A stretch of DNA of 64,000 nt, taken from Stomoxys calcitrans. Its lineage: Eukaryota > Arthropoda > Insecta > Diptera > Muscidae. The notes beneath the pieces were generated by a model. The model searched no databases, was not told where the DNA came from, and worked only from the letters and a program-made list of their open reading frames with translations. Both the position numbers and the translations under genes were made by a program. This document shows positions 1 to 10,760 of this stretch, piece after piece. The stretch lies in the NCBI RefSeq assembly GCF_963082655.1, contig NC_081552.1, forward strand, positions 93,533,582 to 93,597,581, in the 5' to 3' direction. Each line of letters opens with the position of its first letter. The first letter of the stretch is position 1.

Positions 1-54
1 TAGGCGTGTCCATTTTTCTGTCTATTGAAATTATGCTACTTTCTTTTAAAATAA

Positions 55-250
55 AGATATTGAATTGAAACTTTGATAATTTGTATACGCGCCACCGAAG
101 TACAGGGTTATAATCATTCCGTTTCAAATATATCGAAATTTCCATATTTGACGCTGTAAAGTATATATACTCTTGATTGTCGTAAAATTCTAAGACCTTT
201 TTGCCATATCCGTTAGGAAAGACTTAAGTCGGACAAAGTCGACATTTTGA
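55..250 (-). repeat. divergent DINE-1-like element head fragment
   Basis: A degenerate version of the block that starts other copies in this window: a GGTTATAATCATTCCGTT-type start, then a CGTAAAGTATATATACTCTTGAT-like stretch that parallels the ATAAAGTATATATATTCTTGATCG block at about 8005-8030. The GTCY microsatellite is eroded to an AAGTCGGACAAAGTC-like remnant. No coding content. It may belong to a sister subfamily rather than the main family. Confidence 0.45.
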
Positions 251-738
251 TACCCTACATCACACCTACCCTAAATTGGCCGTCCATTTCTCCAAGCTTG
301 TTATAATATTTGTCTTTAATGACGAAATGCCTGGTTCTTAGCTCTTAACAAAGCGGATTTAAAAAGGTGGTCTCGCGCGAACAGCTGCTAACAGCCGGAC
401 AGGTTTGACGGTATTCAAATGACAGATTTTTGTTTGCATTCTCATTGTTACTTTCTTCTCGTTTATTCTCTGCTCATGTACGCACATGTATACACACACT
501 CAAACCAATTTCTTTGTGTGTGTTGGCAAAGCGTCGATCAGCTTGATGACAACATGGCGGATTGCACATTTTAAGACATTCAAAAATAAATGGGCCGAAA
601 AATTTTACCTTTTAAAATCTTTCAATGCACCTACAATATTACTTCCGCGGTCAATGACAAAAGCAATTTATGACGTATCGATTACATCGAATAACTTAAA
701 TATTCCATTTAATTTTTCCAAAATATTTATTTATGTTT
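251..738. other. no gene or repeat recognised
   Basis: AT-rich sequence with short open frames lacking any recognisable motif (the longest, 486-740, is 84 codons with no domain). It includes a CA/TG-rich patch around 480-520. I see no RNA gene. Confidence 0.4.
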
Positions 739-1000
739 AACAAGTAAAAGCGTGCTAAGTTCGGCCGGGCCGAATCTTATATACCCCCCACCATGGATCG
801 CATTTGTCGAGTTCTTTTCCCGGCATCTCTTCTTAGGCAAAAAAAGAATATAAGAAAAGATTTGCTCTGCTATTAGAGCGATAGAATACAACTAATTTTT
901 CCTCATTTAAAAGTAATCTAATGAAAAATACGCTTTTTGTGTCTTCAAGGGGTAACATTTCTTCATATTCGGTCTATATGGGAGCTATGTCAAAATATAG
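739..1000 (+). mobile_element. DINE-1/Helentron-like element, left-end fragment
   Basis: Begins AACAAGTAAAAGCGTGC and continues through the subterminal palindrome TTCGGCCGGGCCGAA, then TATACCCCCCACCATGG, the same start as copies at 51003 and 28432. The element continues to about 890, is rearranged, and resumes as a TATATGGGAGCTATGTC-like piece near 977-995. The right half is missing. Non-coding. Confidence 0.75.
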
Positions 1001-1005
1001 TTCGA

Positions 1006-1135
1006 GTTCAGACTCAGCCGTAACATGGACGTCCCTTATCAATGAATTTAATACTTGAATCAGACTGCACTCATAGATATGAGAAAAGTATTGCCCCTGT
1101 TCTTTAAAGGAATTTTCGTAGCAAAAGAACACTTG
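1006..1135 (+). mobile_element. tRNA-SINE family 1, 3' half only
   Basis: Matches the tail of the SINE seen at 18966-19250 and 47974-48245: a GTCCCTTATCA-type block, then an ACTTGAATC block, a CTGCACTCAT block and a TTGCCCCTGTTC block in the same order. The tRNA-like head with A and B boxes is absent, so it is 5' truncated. It abuts the DINE-1-like fragment. Confidence 0.6.
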
Positions 1136-2837
1136 CATTATATACGAGTGAAAAGGCCTGCACATAGTACTTTTTTATATGTATTCCCCACTGTTATGTT
1201 TTTGAACGAATTTTTTTAAGTTGTGAGAGGAAGTTTCGGCCCTATAGAATAAAGAATGGTACCTTATGACCACAAAAAATACGTTTTTAACTTGTTTACA
1301 ATACCATTTTGCCAACCTTATTTATCATCCCTGATTCCAACAAACCAAACAACCACCACTAACCGTCAAATATTCACCATAATACTGGAACATTCAACTT
1401 AAAGTGCGGATCTAACCTTTCTCGAACGTGTTTGAGTTGTTCATGTATGTTTCAAACATAAATGTATTCAGAATCTACCATGCCGTTCGAGTTGAGAGTT
1501 TAGTAAGAATGTTGTCAACATCCACAAAATTTGTCATTCTCTGACCCAGACCTGTTCTCGACTTTAGATTTGAGCAATCCTTTTAGCATGAACTATCAGA
1601 TGACAATACCTCTGTCCCGGTAAAATAAAACTGTGCCGCTGGCTCCCGTTTCTAACTCCTCTTTAAGTGCTGTCTCATAGATCTGATCCATCCAATACCT
1701 CTTCCAATCTATTCGGATTTAAATCTTCGTTGGTTTAACGTTCAGACCTCTAGATCCACCCAAATGGCATGCTATCTCTACGACCCTTTCTGTTTTTCTC
1801 CATAGCTGATTCTGATCCCTACTCCTTAAAACAGTATTATAACCTTGTCGCACATTCAAACCTCTCTTTATTTAGGTTTAGTATAGTAGGCTTCATGTGT
1901 CATGCCCTGTACCAATCTTTCTTTGTGTCATGGTACTCACAATTTATTCAACTGTTCCTTACCATATGGCTCATTCAGTCTCTAAGAACCCGGTCCATCC
2001 GGCACTGGTCTAACAATATGATCTGTATGTAAAATGATTGATTATGAAGAATAATTGTCTCCAGTTGAAAAGTTCCATATGCAGTATCCCATATATGAAT
2101 AGGTTTTTTCTCCTCTTTAGGCAAGTGCTTGAAGCGAATGTTGTTGTTGCACCATTGCCGGTGGATGGTACAAACGCTGAATGGCCCTACTTATGGTGCA
2201 AGTGAATGTAAGTATTTTGTTGAAATGTTAAGTTGGGCTTGTTATAAATTTGCGATCACACACATATACACGCAAACGCATGGCTGACACGTGAATGTGT
2301 TCATTCTATCATGCATATGTTCGTTTGTAACAAAAAAATAATTACAAATCTACACATAAAGTATCAAGTACTTGGAACCGTAGGTATGCTTGTATTTAAA
2401 AGCATTTCTTGTTGGCGTAAAGGGGAAAACATAATTTTTTGTAATTTACAGTGTTTAAAAGGACTTGTATACTAAAGTAAGGGATTTAGGTTAGTTTAAA
2501 ACCAAAATTATGTTTTTGTTGTGACAGACTAAATTGATCCTTCCATTGGTAAGTAACATTCTAAGGGCATAGCGATATTTTTATTTGGTTAATTTCTGTC
2601 CATGGGGAGAGGCTGCATGAACGGAGTTGTGAAAACGATTGCTACCAGGGCCATTGGTTGTGGTCGTTTGAATATCACATCAGCTGCCCTGTAAGCTACA
2701 ATTAGGCGAATTATAAAAAAAAGAAATAGGCCGATCTTTATTGTCAGAAAAAGGTAGGATATACTAAATTGTTCACTTTGTATCAGAGAATATTAGCGGA
2801 AAGATAACATGTATGTATGTATGTGACGGAGAAGTCT
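1136..2837. other. no gene recognised; ATGT microsatellite at the right edge
   Basis: About 1.7 kb without a supportable gene. An 87-codon frame at 1769-2032 is hydrophobic but has no recognisable domain, no neighbouring exon and no codon signature I can point to. A short ATGT repeat lies at about 2808-2824. The region may contain old repeats that I cannot assign. Confidence 0.4.
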
Positions 2838-5235
2838 TAGACGAGTATATCTTCTCTGTTTATCGTAACATTAGAGTCAGCCTTGGTGAAAATACCGCAG
2901 TAGTGGTCCCTCCGCTAAACCGAAAGAAGGTGAATTGCTATGAGATCGGCACACGCTTTACAGGGCTAACCCTAGTAGACATGAAAGGGTAGTGCATAGA
3001 GTGAAGGTCTTTGATACAATGGTCAAGCGCTAGAATTAAACCAAGGGGCAAACAATGACCGCATAATGTTCCACAGAACTGGTTGGTCCAAGCAAAGGAT
3101 GCAGAAAACTCTTTAATAAGGCGAAAAGCATAAGGGCACTACCCGACTCGGACGCTTATAAGGCAGAGTTAAGAGTATACATGGGATACCACATTTTTAA
3201 AGATCCGCAGGTACTCCTGTGTCTACCCCAATTTGAGGGTAAAAAGTGTACTCTACTTCCAAAGACCATTTATTGCTGTCCCATTCTATCCTGATCGGCC
3301 TTATTATATTATTTTTAATTCCTTTTTTTATTATTTATTTCAGTCCTTTATTGTCGCGATATACATGTCCTGCTGAACGGCAGGACGGCTAGTATTGGAA
3401 CATCAGACAGTACTGGGAATGGAAATCCAATAAAGTTTTACGAACAGGGACCCAACGATGGATCCAAATACTGCTCAAATACAAACAGCGTGCCTATGTT
3501 AAGGGGAAGGTCGGTTGAAACTGCCCTGCTCGAGGTTGTGCATAAAATAGACGAATCCTTCAATGCCTAAATGTACACCCTGGCGGTATGCGGACCGACA
3601 CATTGATCCAATTCTTAGACCAGTACCGGGTGTACCAGGTCCCTAGAGGTGGAGAAATTGTGTGTCCCATGGCATAAATATAAGGGAGAAAGTGGCACGA
3701 GGCACGCCACAGGGGACATTTTATCGCCACTCCTATGGATGACCACCATAAATGACTTATTAACGCACCACGTTTCCTCAATAAGATGATTTCGATATCT
3801 GAAAAGGTCAAATACTTAGGTGTGATCTTGGACAGGAAACTGAATTTGAATTGTTGCTTTCAGGAGCGTACTGAGAAGGCTCACAGATGGGGCCTGAATC
3901 CTAGGATAGTCCACTGGCTCTACAGGACCGTGATTAGATCAATACTTACTTACGCCTCAGTAGTTTGGTGGACTGCTATGGAGAAAAAGTGCAATATAAG
4001 GACCATACAACAGGTTCAGAGAACATCTTGTCTTGGCATAGGCGGAGCGATGAGGACCACGCCCACCAGGGCACTGGAGACTATTCTAGATATCCACTAC
4101 GGCTATGAGACTTAAGGCGATGGGAGAATGGATTGAGGATGGGAACAGCTCATACCATCGCGGTATAATCGAGGCGACGATAGAAAACCTGGAAGGAAGG
4201 GGAGAGGTTTCCGATCGGATACCTGAGTTGAACCTTGAAGTCGAGTGCGTCGCACTGCTGCCATCGGCACAGTCTTGGATTGATGGAACCCTAGTATTGC
4301 CATCTGGAGGATCATGTTACACGGATGGATCAAAGCTAGAGGACAGAGTGGGCCTGGGAGTATACATTGAAAACCCAGGGACTGACATCTGTTTTAGACT
4401 GCCTGACCATAGTACGATCCTGCAGGTGGAGATCCCGGCGATCACGGAATGCGTGAAGTGGTGTGGTGTTAATGCGAGGACGTCGAGTGTGGACATCTTT
4501 ACCGACAGTAAAATTGCTATTAGGGCAATAACGACCAGGACAGTAAGGTCACGAACAGTCTTGCAGTGTAAGAAGGAGAATAAAGCCTTCTCTGAGGATA
4601 GCAAAATCCGCATCGTTTGGGTGCCGGGGCATAACGGAGTAAGGGGAAATGAAAGGGCAGACGATTTGGCGGTGAAGGCCAGAGGACTGCCGTCAATAAA
4701 TTTGGTTACCCCGAAGCCTTTCGGGACGACGCAGGCCGAGTTAAGGGAGTGGGCGACGAATGCGCATGCAACATTGTGGAACAGCGAAACGGTCGGTAGG
4801 ACGGATCGTGAGAAGACGAGGCTATTACTGAAAGGAAGCAAGAAGGAGGTCAGTATAGCTATTCGTATAATAACGGGACACATAGGACTACGAGTTCACT
4901 TATGTAAAATCGGTGCGACAAGTGATAGCATGTGTAGGGCATGCGGTGAAGTTGATGAGACGTTGGAGCATTTCCTTTGTCATTGCCCGGCTTTCGCGTC
5001 TAACAGAACCGGCACTTAGGTGGAGACACAATACCAGACATGAACCAACTGAGGGGAGTGGTATTGAAAACAATAAAGGATTTTGTAGGTAGTACGGAAT
5101 TCCTAACTTGAAATTTTCTTTTTAGAGGTTACTTTATAGTTTTTAGAGCGCATAACAAGCCGATTACTGGCTTAGGTGTATGTCCATATTGGCATAGGGC
5201 AGATTAATATCTGCACCCTCTTTTCAACCTAACCT
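2838..5235 (+). mobile_element. LOA-like non-LTR retrotransposon family 1, copy 1 (degenerate)
   Basis: Order seen: an endonuclease C-terminal remnant with an LNRKKVN-like segment near 2920-2940; the endonuclease-RT linker at about 3105-3195 (KLFNKAKSIRALPDSDAYK); an RT N-terminal block at about 3500-3575 (KGRSVETALLEVVHKIDE); a truncated RT palm; then an RNase H domain and a CCHC tail. It ends in a 3' UTR finishing CAACCTAACCTA, shared with copies ending near 7090, 56803 and (inverted) 62651. RT followed by RNase H fits the LOA/I/R1 group of non-LTR elements. It is broken by deletions and frameshifts, including loss of the segment that encodes YADD in the copy at 55066, so it must be immobile by itself. 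No clear target-site duplication was found. Confidence 0.75.
3786..5110 (+). pseudogene. LOA-like RT thumb, RNase H and CCHC tail
   Basis: Two overlapping frames (3786-4115, 4105-5019) and a short shifted tail form the C-terminal part of ORF2. The first carries the RT motif VKYLGVILDRKL just inside its start. The second (304 codons) carries a complete-looking RNase H set: D in YTDGSK (codons about 4321-4335), E in IPAITE, D in FTDSK (about 4498-4512), H in VPGHNG, and D in GNERADDLA. A zinc-binding tail follows: CRAC, then H and C spaced as C-x2-C-x8-H-x4-C, near 4930-4990. The frame stops at 5019 after NRTGT, whereas the copy at 56058 reads on to STEFLT, so a frameshift removes about 35 residues here. 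About 37 bp between the tracts AGATG and GGGCCTG (near 3888) is also missing relative to the 55.6-kb copy. In active relatives this region degrades the RNA strand after cDNA synthesis. Confidence 0.8.
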
Positions 5236-5745
5236 AGTTCACATATTATCCCGCTCGAACTACACGTCCTTTGAAGGGAATTTAGTGGGTTGGCACGTCC
5301 CAGACTCTATCGCAAATATGTATACCAGATTCGTAGTCAACTCCCAAAGACCTTTCATTAAAAATCCATTTTGTGACGCCAAATGGTCATTTTGTAGCCA
5401 TATTGTCCCAATCGGTAAATAGGTCCGTCTGTGTGAGTTCTGGAATGGGGCGTCCCCCTAGGTTATTTGACCCAAAAGTTTTATACTAATTATGTGTTTT
5501 TGGGGTATCATAAGGTGGTATACAAAATTTCGCTTAAATCAGTGAAAGCATCTTCGAGATCTGGCGTTTTTGAAAATTTAAATATGGGTGAGGGTCCGCC
5601 TCCTTTCGGATATCAAAAAATTGAACACCCTGTTTTCACTGGGGGTCCAAACTCTACCAGCTGTGAAAATTCATGAAAATCAGTTCAGCCGTTTTTGGGT
5701 CTATACAAAACAGACAAACAAACCAACAAACAAATAAACAAAGCG
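5236..5745 (+). mobile_element. family B repeat, right-end fragment
   Basis: Shares the family B right end seen at 12600-12894: AAATTTCGCTTAAATC, then GAGATCTGGCGTTT, GAGGGTCCGCC, a TTCAGCCGTTT block and a run of ACAAACAAAC. Upstream are degenerate copies of the internal unit (ACCTTTCATT, then a CATATTGTCCC-type block). Non-coding; directly adjoins the LOA-like 3' end. Confidence 0.65.
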
Positions 5746-6470
5746 CAACAATTTCAAATTTAAAAATTTTTTCACGTCTTTTTTTCTGTGTATGTGATAG
5801 AATTTAATGTGCAGTAGTTGTTCTCTCTATAGAACACACATTTTTATTCAGTTTGTTATAGTTTTCCAAGCAATTATTAGACCATTTAACATGATCATTC
5901 TCATCAAACGAAACCTTTTGGAAGTATTGAACTCGAAATTTCCTTAAAGCGGGGCATAGACATCAAAAGTGTTGCAAATTTTTATTTTCGTTCATATTAC
6001 ACATTGAACATCGAGGATTTGAGTTCTGAGGGAAATGGGCTTCATTCAGATTTGTGATGTTGCTTCTGACCTTGAAGATCCACGTTATTTCGTCTTGTGT
6101 ATAACTCACCTACAGACGGATCAAATATACCAAAGAAACTTCTCGTTTCATTTGCTTTCGCTATATGGCCACCAATGTATTTTCAACACAAGTTTTTTAA
6201 TAAGCACCCACTACCGTGGAACCAAGTATGACTTAAGTCTCAGTCAAAACGCTCCATATTGTTTTCCGACACAAGTTCAATTTAGTTTTTTTGTATGTTT
6301 ATGTGAAAGCCTTTTTTCGCCATATTCAAACATGGTTCGATGATAATATTTTAGGTGTGTACCGAGGGTATATATGTGTGCATTTTCTATACCGGATTCG
6401 AGCATAAGTAAATAAGTGCGTGTAAATGTGTGACTATTCTGGATATTCGAACCATAAGTGCGACACAGCC
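5746..6470. other. no gene recognised
   Basis: AT-rich. A 102-codon frame at 6035-6343 has no recognisable domain and I do not support it as a gene. Nothing else stands out. Confidence 0.4.
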
Positions 6471-7092
6471 ATATCGGCTATAAGACATAATGCTATGGGA
6501 GAATGGATTGAGATTGAGAAGCAGCTCATACCATAGTGATATAATCGAGGCGACTAAAGGAAACCTGAAAAGAAAGGAAGAGGAGACGATACTTGAGGTC
6601 GAGTGCAAGGCACTGCAATAACAATCTGTCTTGGAATATAAGAAAGGGATTAACGCATTCTCTGAGGATGGCATAGGGTGGAGTAACTGGGATTGAGAAA
6701 GCTGACGTAAATAATCTTAGTTAATTCGAAGTCTTTCAGTTCGACGCAGTCCGAGTTAAGGGCGTGGGCGACGAATACGCATGTAACCCTGTAAAACAGC
6801 GAAACGGTCGGTAGGACGGCGAAAACCCTGTGGGGAGATCCAGATCGTGAGAAGACTAGGCTATTACTGAAAGGAAGTAAGAAGGAGGTCAGTATAGCTT
6901 TCGGTATTATAACGGGACACATGGGACTACGAGCTCACTTATGCAAAATCGGTGAGGTAAGTGTAGGGCATGCAGGAAAGAAAACAATTAAGGATTTTGT
7001 AAATAGCACAGAATTCCAAATTTAGATTTTCTTTTTCGGGGTTACTTTATAAGTATTTAGAGCGCATAACAACCTTTTCAACCTAACCTAAC
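6471..7092 (+). mobile_element. LOA-like family 1, copy 3 (internally deleted)
   Basis: Starts with the GAATGGATTGAG stretch homologous to about 4126-4140 of copy 1. It keeps scattered pieces of the RNase H-to-tail region, for example the GTGGGCGACGAA and GGAAGTAAGAAGGAGGTC segments, and ends with the same 3' UTR tail CAACCTAACCTA. It is only about 620 bp long and contains several deletions and stops, so no domain is intact. It abuts the inverted RT relic that follows. Confidence 0.75.
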
Positions 7093-7094
7093 CA

Positions 7095-7921
7095 TTTTTT
7101 CGAGAAAATATATAGAAAATATATTGGAGAACCCGCATATTTGGGACACATATATGTCGATTGCTCTACAAACTGCAAGGTAAAGTTTTGATTTTGCGGT
7201 AACTGATACGTACCGCTTATATACATAGTTTTCCATGTTAAATTAATGTTGCTTTTGGCTGCTTGAGTTCGTTTTTGAATATGCTTGGTGAAAAAGAGTT
7301 TTGGTGTCAGATTAGTTCCTAGACAGCAGTATTCGGAGTTGACAGTAATTTGTTCGCCGTTTTGGGCGTTTTGAAATTCTTCCTTCTTTTGTAAAAATCA
7401 TTATTTGGGTTTACTCAGGTTTACCTCTACATTTCGTAGTTTGCATTAAATTTCTAACTTATTTTTCATCCACTGTAATACATTTACACCTTTTGCCAAT
7501 TTAACAATATCGACCGCATAGAGTAAAATAAAAATATTTATGCCTTTTACGTTTTTTGCACCGCCAATGAAGTCATTTAGGTAAAGAGCAAATAAGAGTA
7601 GTGAGATATCTTTGTTTATTACCTGTGTTAGTTGAAAAATCATGCGAGAGCTCCTCTTCTGTCCATATTACGGAATCAGTCTTTTCATTCACCTTTTCAA
7701 TAAATTTTAATATCTTCGAAGGTACAGCAATGCTATGTAGCTTATAAATCAAATCCTCTCGCGATATTCTATCAAAAGTAAATCTAAAATCAACGAAAAA
7801 TGCATATATTTTCTTGTTTTTGTCCCAGTTCAAGTGGATAATTGAGGATAATGAAAAAATAATATCAGACGTGGAATAGTTTTTGCGAAAACCTGCTGGG
7901 TATTCCTTAAGTTTTCCATTT
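7095..7921 (-). pseudogene. non-LTR reverse transcriptase relic (family G), main part
   Basis: Minus-strand frames at 7573-7965 and 7446-7643 encode RT palm segments: PAGFRKNYSTSD, then FVDFRFTFDRISREDLIYKL, then LHSIAVPSKILKFIEKV. A frame change leads to LFALYLNDF and LLYAVDIVKLA. The catalytic YADD is YAVD here (codons at 7509-7520), so a metal-binding aspartate is lost and the enzyme would be inactive. Degenerate coding similarity continues to about 7100 in the thumb (EVNLSK, FTKEG). The family is distinct from the LOA-like and RTE-like elements of this window; I cannot name its clade. The N-terminal remainder lies beyond the inserted DINE-1-like element, at 9244-9545. Confidence 0.7.
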
Positions 7922-9243
7922 TTATACCCTCCACCATAAGATGGGGCGTATACTAATTTCGTCATTCTGATTGTAACTACTCGAAATATTCGTCTGAGAC
8001 CCCATAAAGTATATATATTCTTGATCGTCGTGAAATTTTATGTAGATCTAGCCATGTCCGTCCGTCCGTCCGTCTGTCTGTCGAAAGCACGCTAACTTCC
8101 GAAGGAGTAAGGCTAGCCGCTTGAAATTTTGCACAAATACTTCTTATTAGTGTAGGTCGGTTGGTATTGTAAATGGGCTATATCGGTCCATGTTTTGATA
8201 TAGCTGTAATAAAAACCGATCTTGGGTCTTGACTTTTTGAGCCCCTAGAGTGCGCAATTCTTATCCAATTGGGATGAAATTTTGCACGACGTGTTTTGTT
8301 ATGATATCCAACAACTGTGCCAAGTATGGTTCAAATCGGTCCATAGCCTGATATAGCTGCCATATAAACCGATCTTGGGTCTTGACTTCTTGAGCCTCTA
8401 GAGTGCGCAATTCTTATCCGATTGAAATGAAATTTTGCACCACGTGTTTTGTTATTATATCCAACAACTGTGCCAAGTATGGTTGAAATCGGTCCATAAC
8501 CTGATATAGCTGTCATATAAACGGATCTGGGGTTTTGACTTCTTGAGCCTCTAGAGTGCGCAATTCTTATCCGATTGGAATGAAATTTTGCACGACGTGT
8601 TTTGTTACGATATCCAACAACTGTGCTAAGTATGGTTCAAATCGGTCTATAACCTTATATAGCTGTCATATAAACTGAACTTGGGTCTTGACTTCTTGAG
8701 CCTCTAGAGGGCGCAATTCTTATCCAATTTGAATGAATTTTGGCACGTAGTATTTTGTTATGATATCCAACAACTGTGCCAAATATGGTTCAAATCGGTT
8801 CATAACCTGATATAGCTGCCATATAAACCGATCTGGGATCTTGACTTCTTGAGCCTCTAGAGGTCGCAATTATTATCCGATTTTCCTGAAATTTTGTACG
8901 ACGGATTCTCTCATGACCATTAACATACGTGTTTATTATGGTCTGAATCGGTATATCGGTATCGATACAGCTCCCATATAAATCGATCTCTCTATTTTAC
9001 TTCTTGAGCCCACAAAGGGCGCAATTCTTATTCGAATTGGCTGACATTTTACACAGGTCTGCAAGATATAATTTAATTTAAACCGGACCATATCTTGATA
9101 TCGCTCTAATAGCAGAGCAAATCTTTTCTTATATCCTTTTTTTGCCTGAGAAGAGATGCCGGGAAAAGAACTCGACAAATGCGATCCATGGTGGAGGGTA
9201 GATAAGATTCGGCCCGGCCGAACTTAGCACGCTTTTACTTGTT
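7922..9243 (-). mobile_element. DINE-1/Helentron-like element, near full length
   Basis: Reads TTATACCCTCCACCATAAG at the left, then ATAAAGTATATATATTCTTG, then a (GTCC/GTCT)n microsatellite at about 8058-8082. Several degenerate units of about 150 bp follow (each with GACTTCTTGAGCC, TGCGCAATTCTTATCC and a CCAACAACTGTGCC segment, about 8220-8900). It ends GGCCCGGCCGAAC...CTTTTACTTGTT. The order TATACCC start, ATATATATTCTTGATC block and GTCY repeat is that of the Drosophila INE-1/DINE-1 group, regarded as non-autonomous relatives of Helentrons; the affiliation is inferred. It interrupts an RT relic without a visible target duplication. Non-coding. Confidence 0.75.
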
Positions 9244-9545
9244 TCAGTTCATCCTGTCAATCGCGCTATAATTACTCCCATCCCATCATTAAGCAATTTA
9301 TGAAGGACAAGCCTATGATGTATCTCCTTTTTTGTCAATTGGATAAGTTACGCTTTTGAAGAACGTACAATAGATCAACTTCACGTTTACCATTATATCA
9401 CATTGCAGGACTATTTCTTCTAAAAGTTTCTGAGTGCTTTATTTAACTTCACCTTTGCCAGAGTTTCCTTAACCTCAAGTAGAGTATTTTCTTTATCCAA
9501 GTCTTCATCGATCCAGTACATATGCGCATAATGTATTTCTGGGAA
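9244..9545 (-). pseudogene. RT relic (family G), N-terminal part
   Basis: Minus-strand translation, with one or two frame changes, gives WIDEDLDKENTLLEVKETL, then KVKLNKALRNF, then a YPIDKK segment and LSFINCLM, the usual blocks preceding and including RT motif 0/1 (expected FPIHKKGD and YRGISF-type blocks). Joined across the DINE-1-like insertion it runs into NGKLKEYPAGFRKN at 7921 and below, so the two pieces were one gene. Confidence 0.6.
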
Positions 9546-9837
9546 TTAAGCAACTGTTAAAAATGGAGTTTGAGTTCTGCCGATGTTACACATACAATAA
9601 CTCACATAAGTATTTGTTTTTCTGTTTTCTTCAAATATATTAGATTTTTTGTAAACCTACGAACACTTTGTAAATAAATATTTTTTTCGAGATACGTAAA
9701 GAAGTATATAAAGAAGCGAACTTTGCCAAAAAAATTAAAAAAAAATATCTTCATTGCATTATTTCTAAGGATAATTAGAAATTTTGCTTAAAAAAAGTAT
9801 TTGCCGGTAAATTTATCACAAATTTAGGACTATAAAT
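9546..9837. other. no feature recognised
   Basis: AT-rich spacer between the RT relic and the Tc1-like fragment; nothing supportable. Confidence 0.4.
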
Positions 9838-10232
9838 TGATCATATTTAATAATTTGTATGGTAGTCCGTATTGGTACAGATAGCCTTCAATCGTCTAAG
9901 CATCAATTCTACCAATTTTCGACACATTTCTGGAATGATTTTGCCTCATTCTTCCTGCAGCACTTGCTTAAGGGTTGAATTAGATGAAATTTGGAGACGT
10001 CTAATCCCGGATTCCAAATACGACCAACATATCGGGTTGGCGTCTGGACTTTGCTGTGGTGTTTTGGGATAATTTGTGTCGTAAAGAAGCCACGTTTTGA
10101 CATCCGATGTTGTGTTGATGAGGTCGTTATCTTCCTGGAACATAGTTTTTTGTTTATCTTGGAAACCCATTTTAGCAGCGCTCGAGAAAAAATTAAGCTC
10201 TAAAATGTTTAAATACATTTTGGCGTCCATTC
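9838..10232 (-). pseudogene. Tc1-like transposase, C-terminal fragment
   Basis: A minus-strand frame at 10230-9946 begins MDAKMYLNIL and carries MFQEDNDLINTTSDVKTWL, in which the D of QEDND is the second catalytic aspartate of the Tc1 DDE domain. It continues TPQQSPDANPICWSYLE, the block that normally reads SPDLNPIE..W and holds the third acidic residue; the expected E is replaced by C here. A second frame continues EWGKIIPEMCRKLVE and MLRRLKAI to the normal C-terminus near 9840. About 130 of some 340 residues remain, with one frameshift. The N-terminal DNA-binding domain, first aspartate and TIRs are absent. A dead relic of a cut-and-paste transposon. Confidence 0.8.
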
Positions 10233-10760
10233 CTCCTTACGCCGGTATACCCCAAATCCATTATTGAGACATCGAGCCTGAGTTAATAACAACAAAATTA
10301 AATAGAAAAGGGCGAGTTAACTAACTAACATATGTTAAATTTATTGTCCCGAAAATGTGGCTACACTATTTGTTTGTCTATCAAAACAAAGATCTAACAT
10401 TTGGTCTATGAATTTTAGAATTATTGGTTAATCTAAAAAGATTAATCTCAAAAAAGGAAACATTTCGACAGAAAATTACATTTTACCGATAGTATCGATA
10501 GTGTAAAAACTATTAATATTGAAGGTGTATCTTGACTTCAAATATACTCTACATTGTTGGCATACACAATTTACCAATACTGTTCGGTTGCAGTCCATAT
10601 TTCAAAAGGTTAAGAGCCAATTTTTTTTTTTCATTTTTTATTTGTAGGATTCCCACCGCTCTTCTTTAATTTATGCCCGATATTTTTATTATCGGGTAAT
10701 ATGTCAGTTTGGTGGGAATTGAAGGAGGGTCGAGCGCTAGAAGCTTTGCTGTATATAGCT
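10233..10760. other. no gene; nested stem-loop at 10649-10722
   Basis: AT-rich. Contains an inverted repeat whose outer arms are ATTCCCACC and GGTGGGAAT, with an inner pair CCCGATA / TATCGGG around a short T/A loop. This could be a MITE remnant or simply a palindrome. No coding content. Confidence 0.45.

Noticed and set aside
4112..4883. Minus-strand frames of 73 and 188 codons antisense to the LOA-like RNase H
   Set aside because: They are mirror images of the real plus-strand RNase H/CCHC coding sequence and carry no domain.
8058..8082. GTCC/GTCT tract considered as a CRISPR-like or stand-alone satellite array
   Set aside because: It is a short microsatellite at the same relative position in several DINE-like copies, with no spacers or regular repeat-spacer structure.
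8331..9178. Short proteins repeating GYGPI and SRSQ-like words across the DINE-like elements (also 21074-21486, 28568-28954, 52040-52586)
   Set aside because: They are translations of the non-coding internal repeat units; the same frames recur wherever the repeat recurs and break at every indel.
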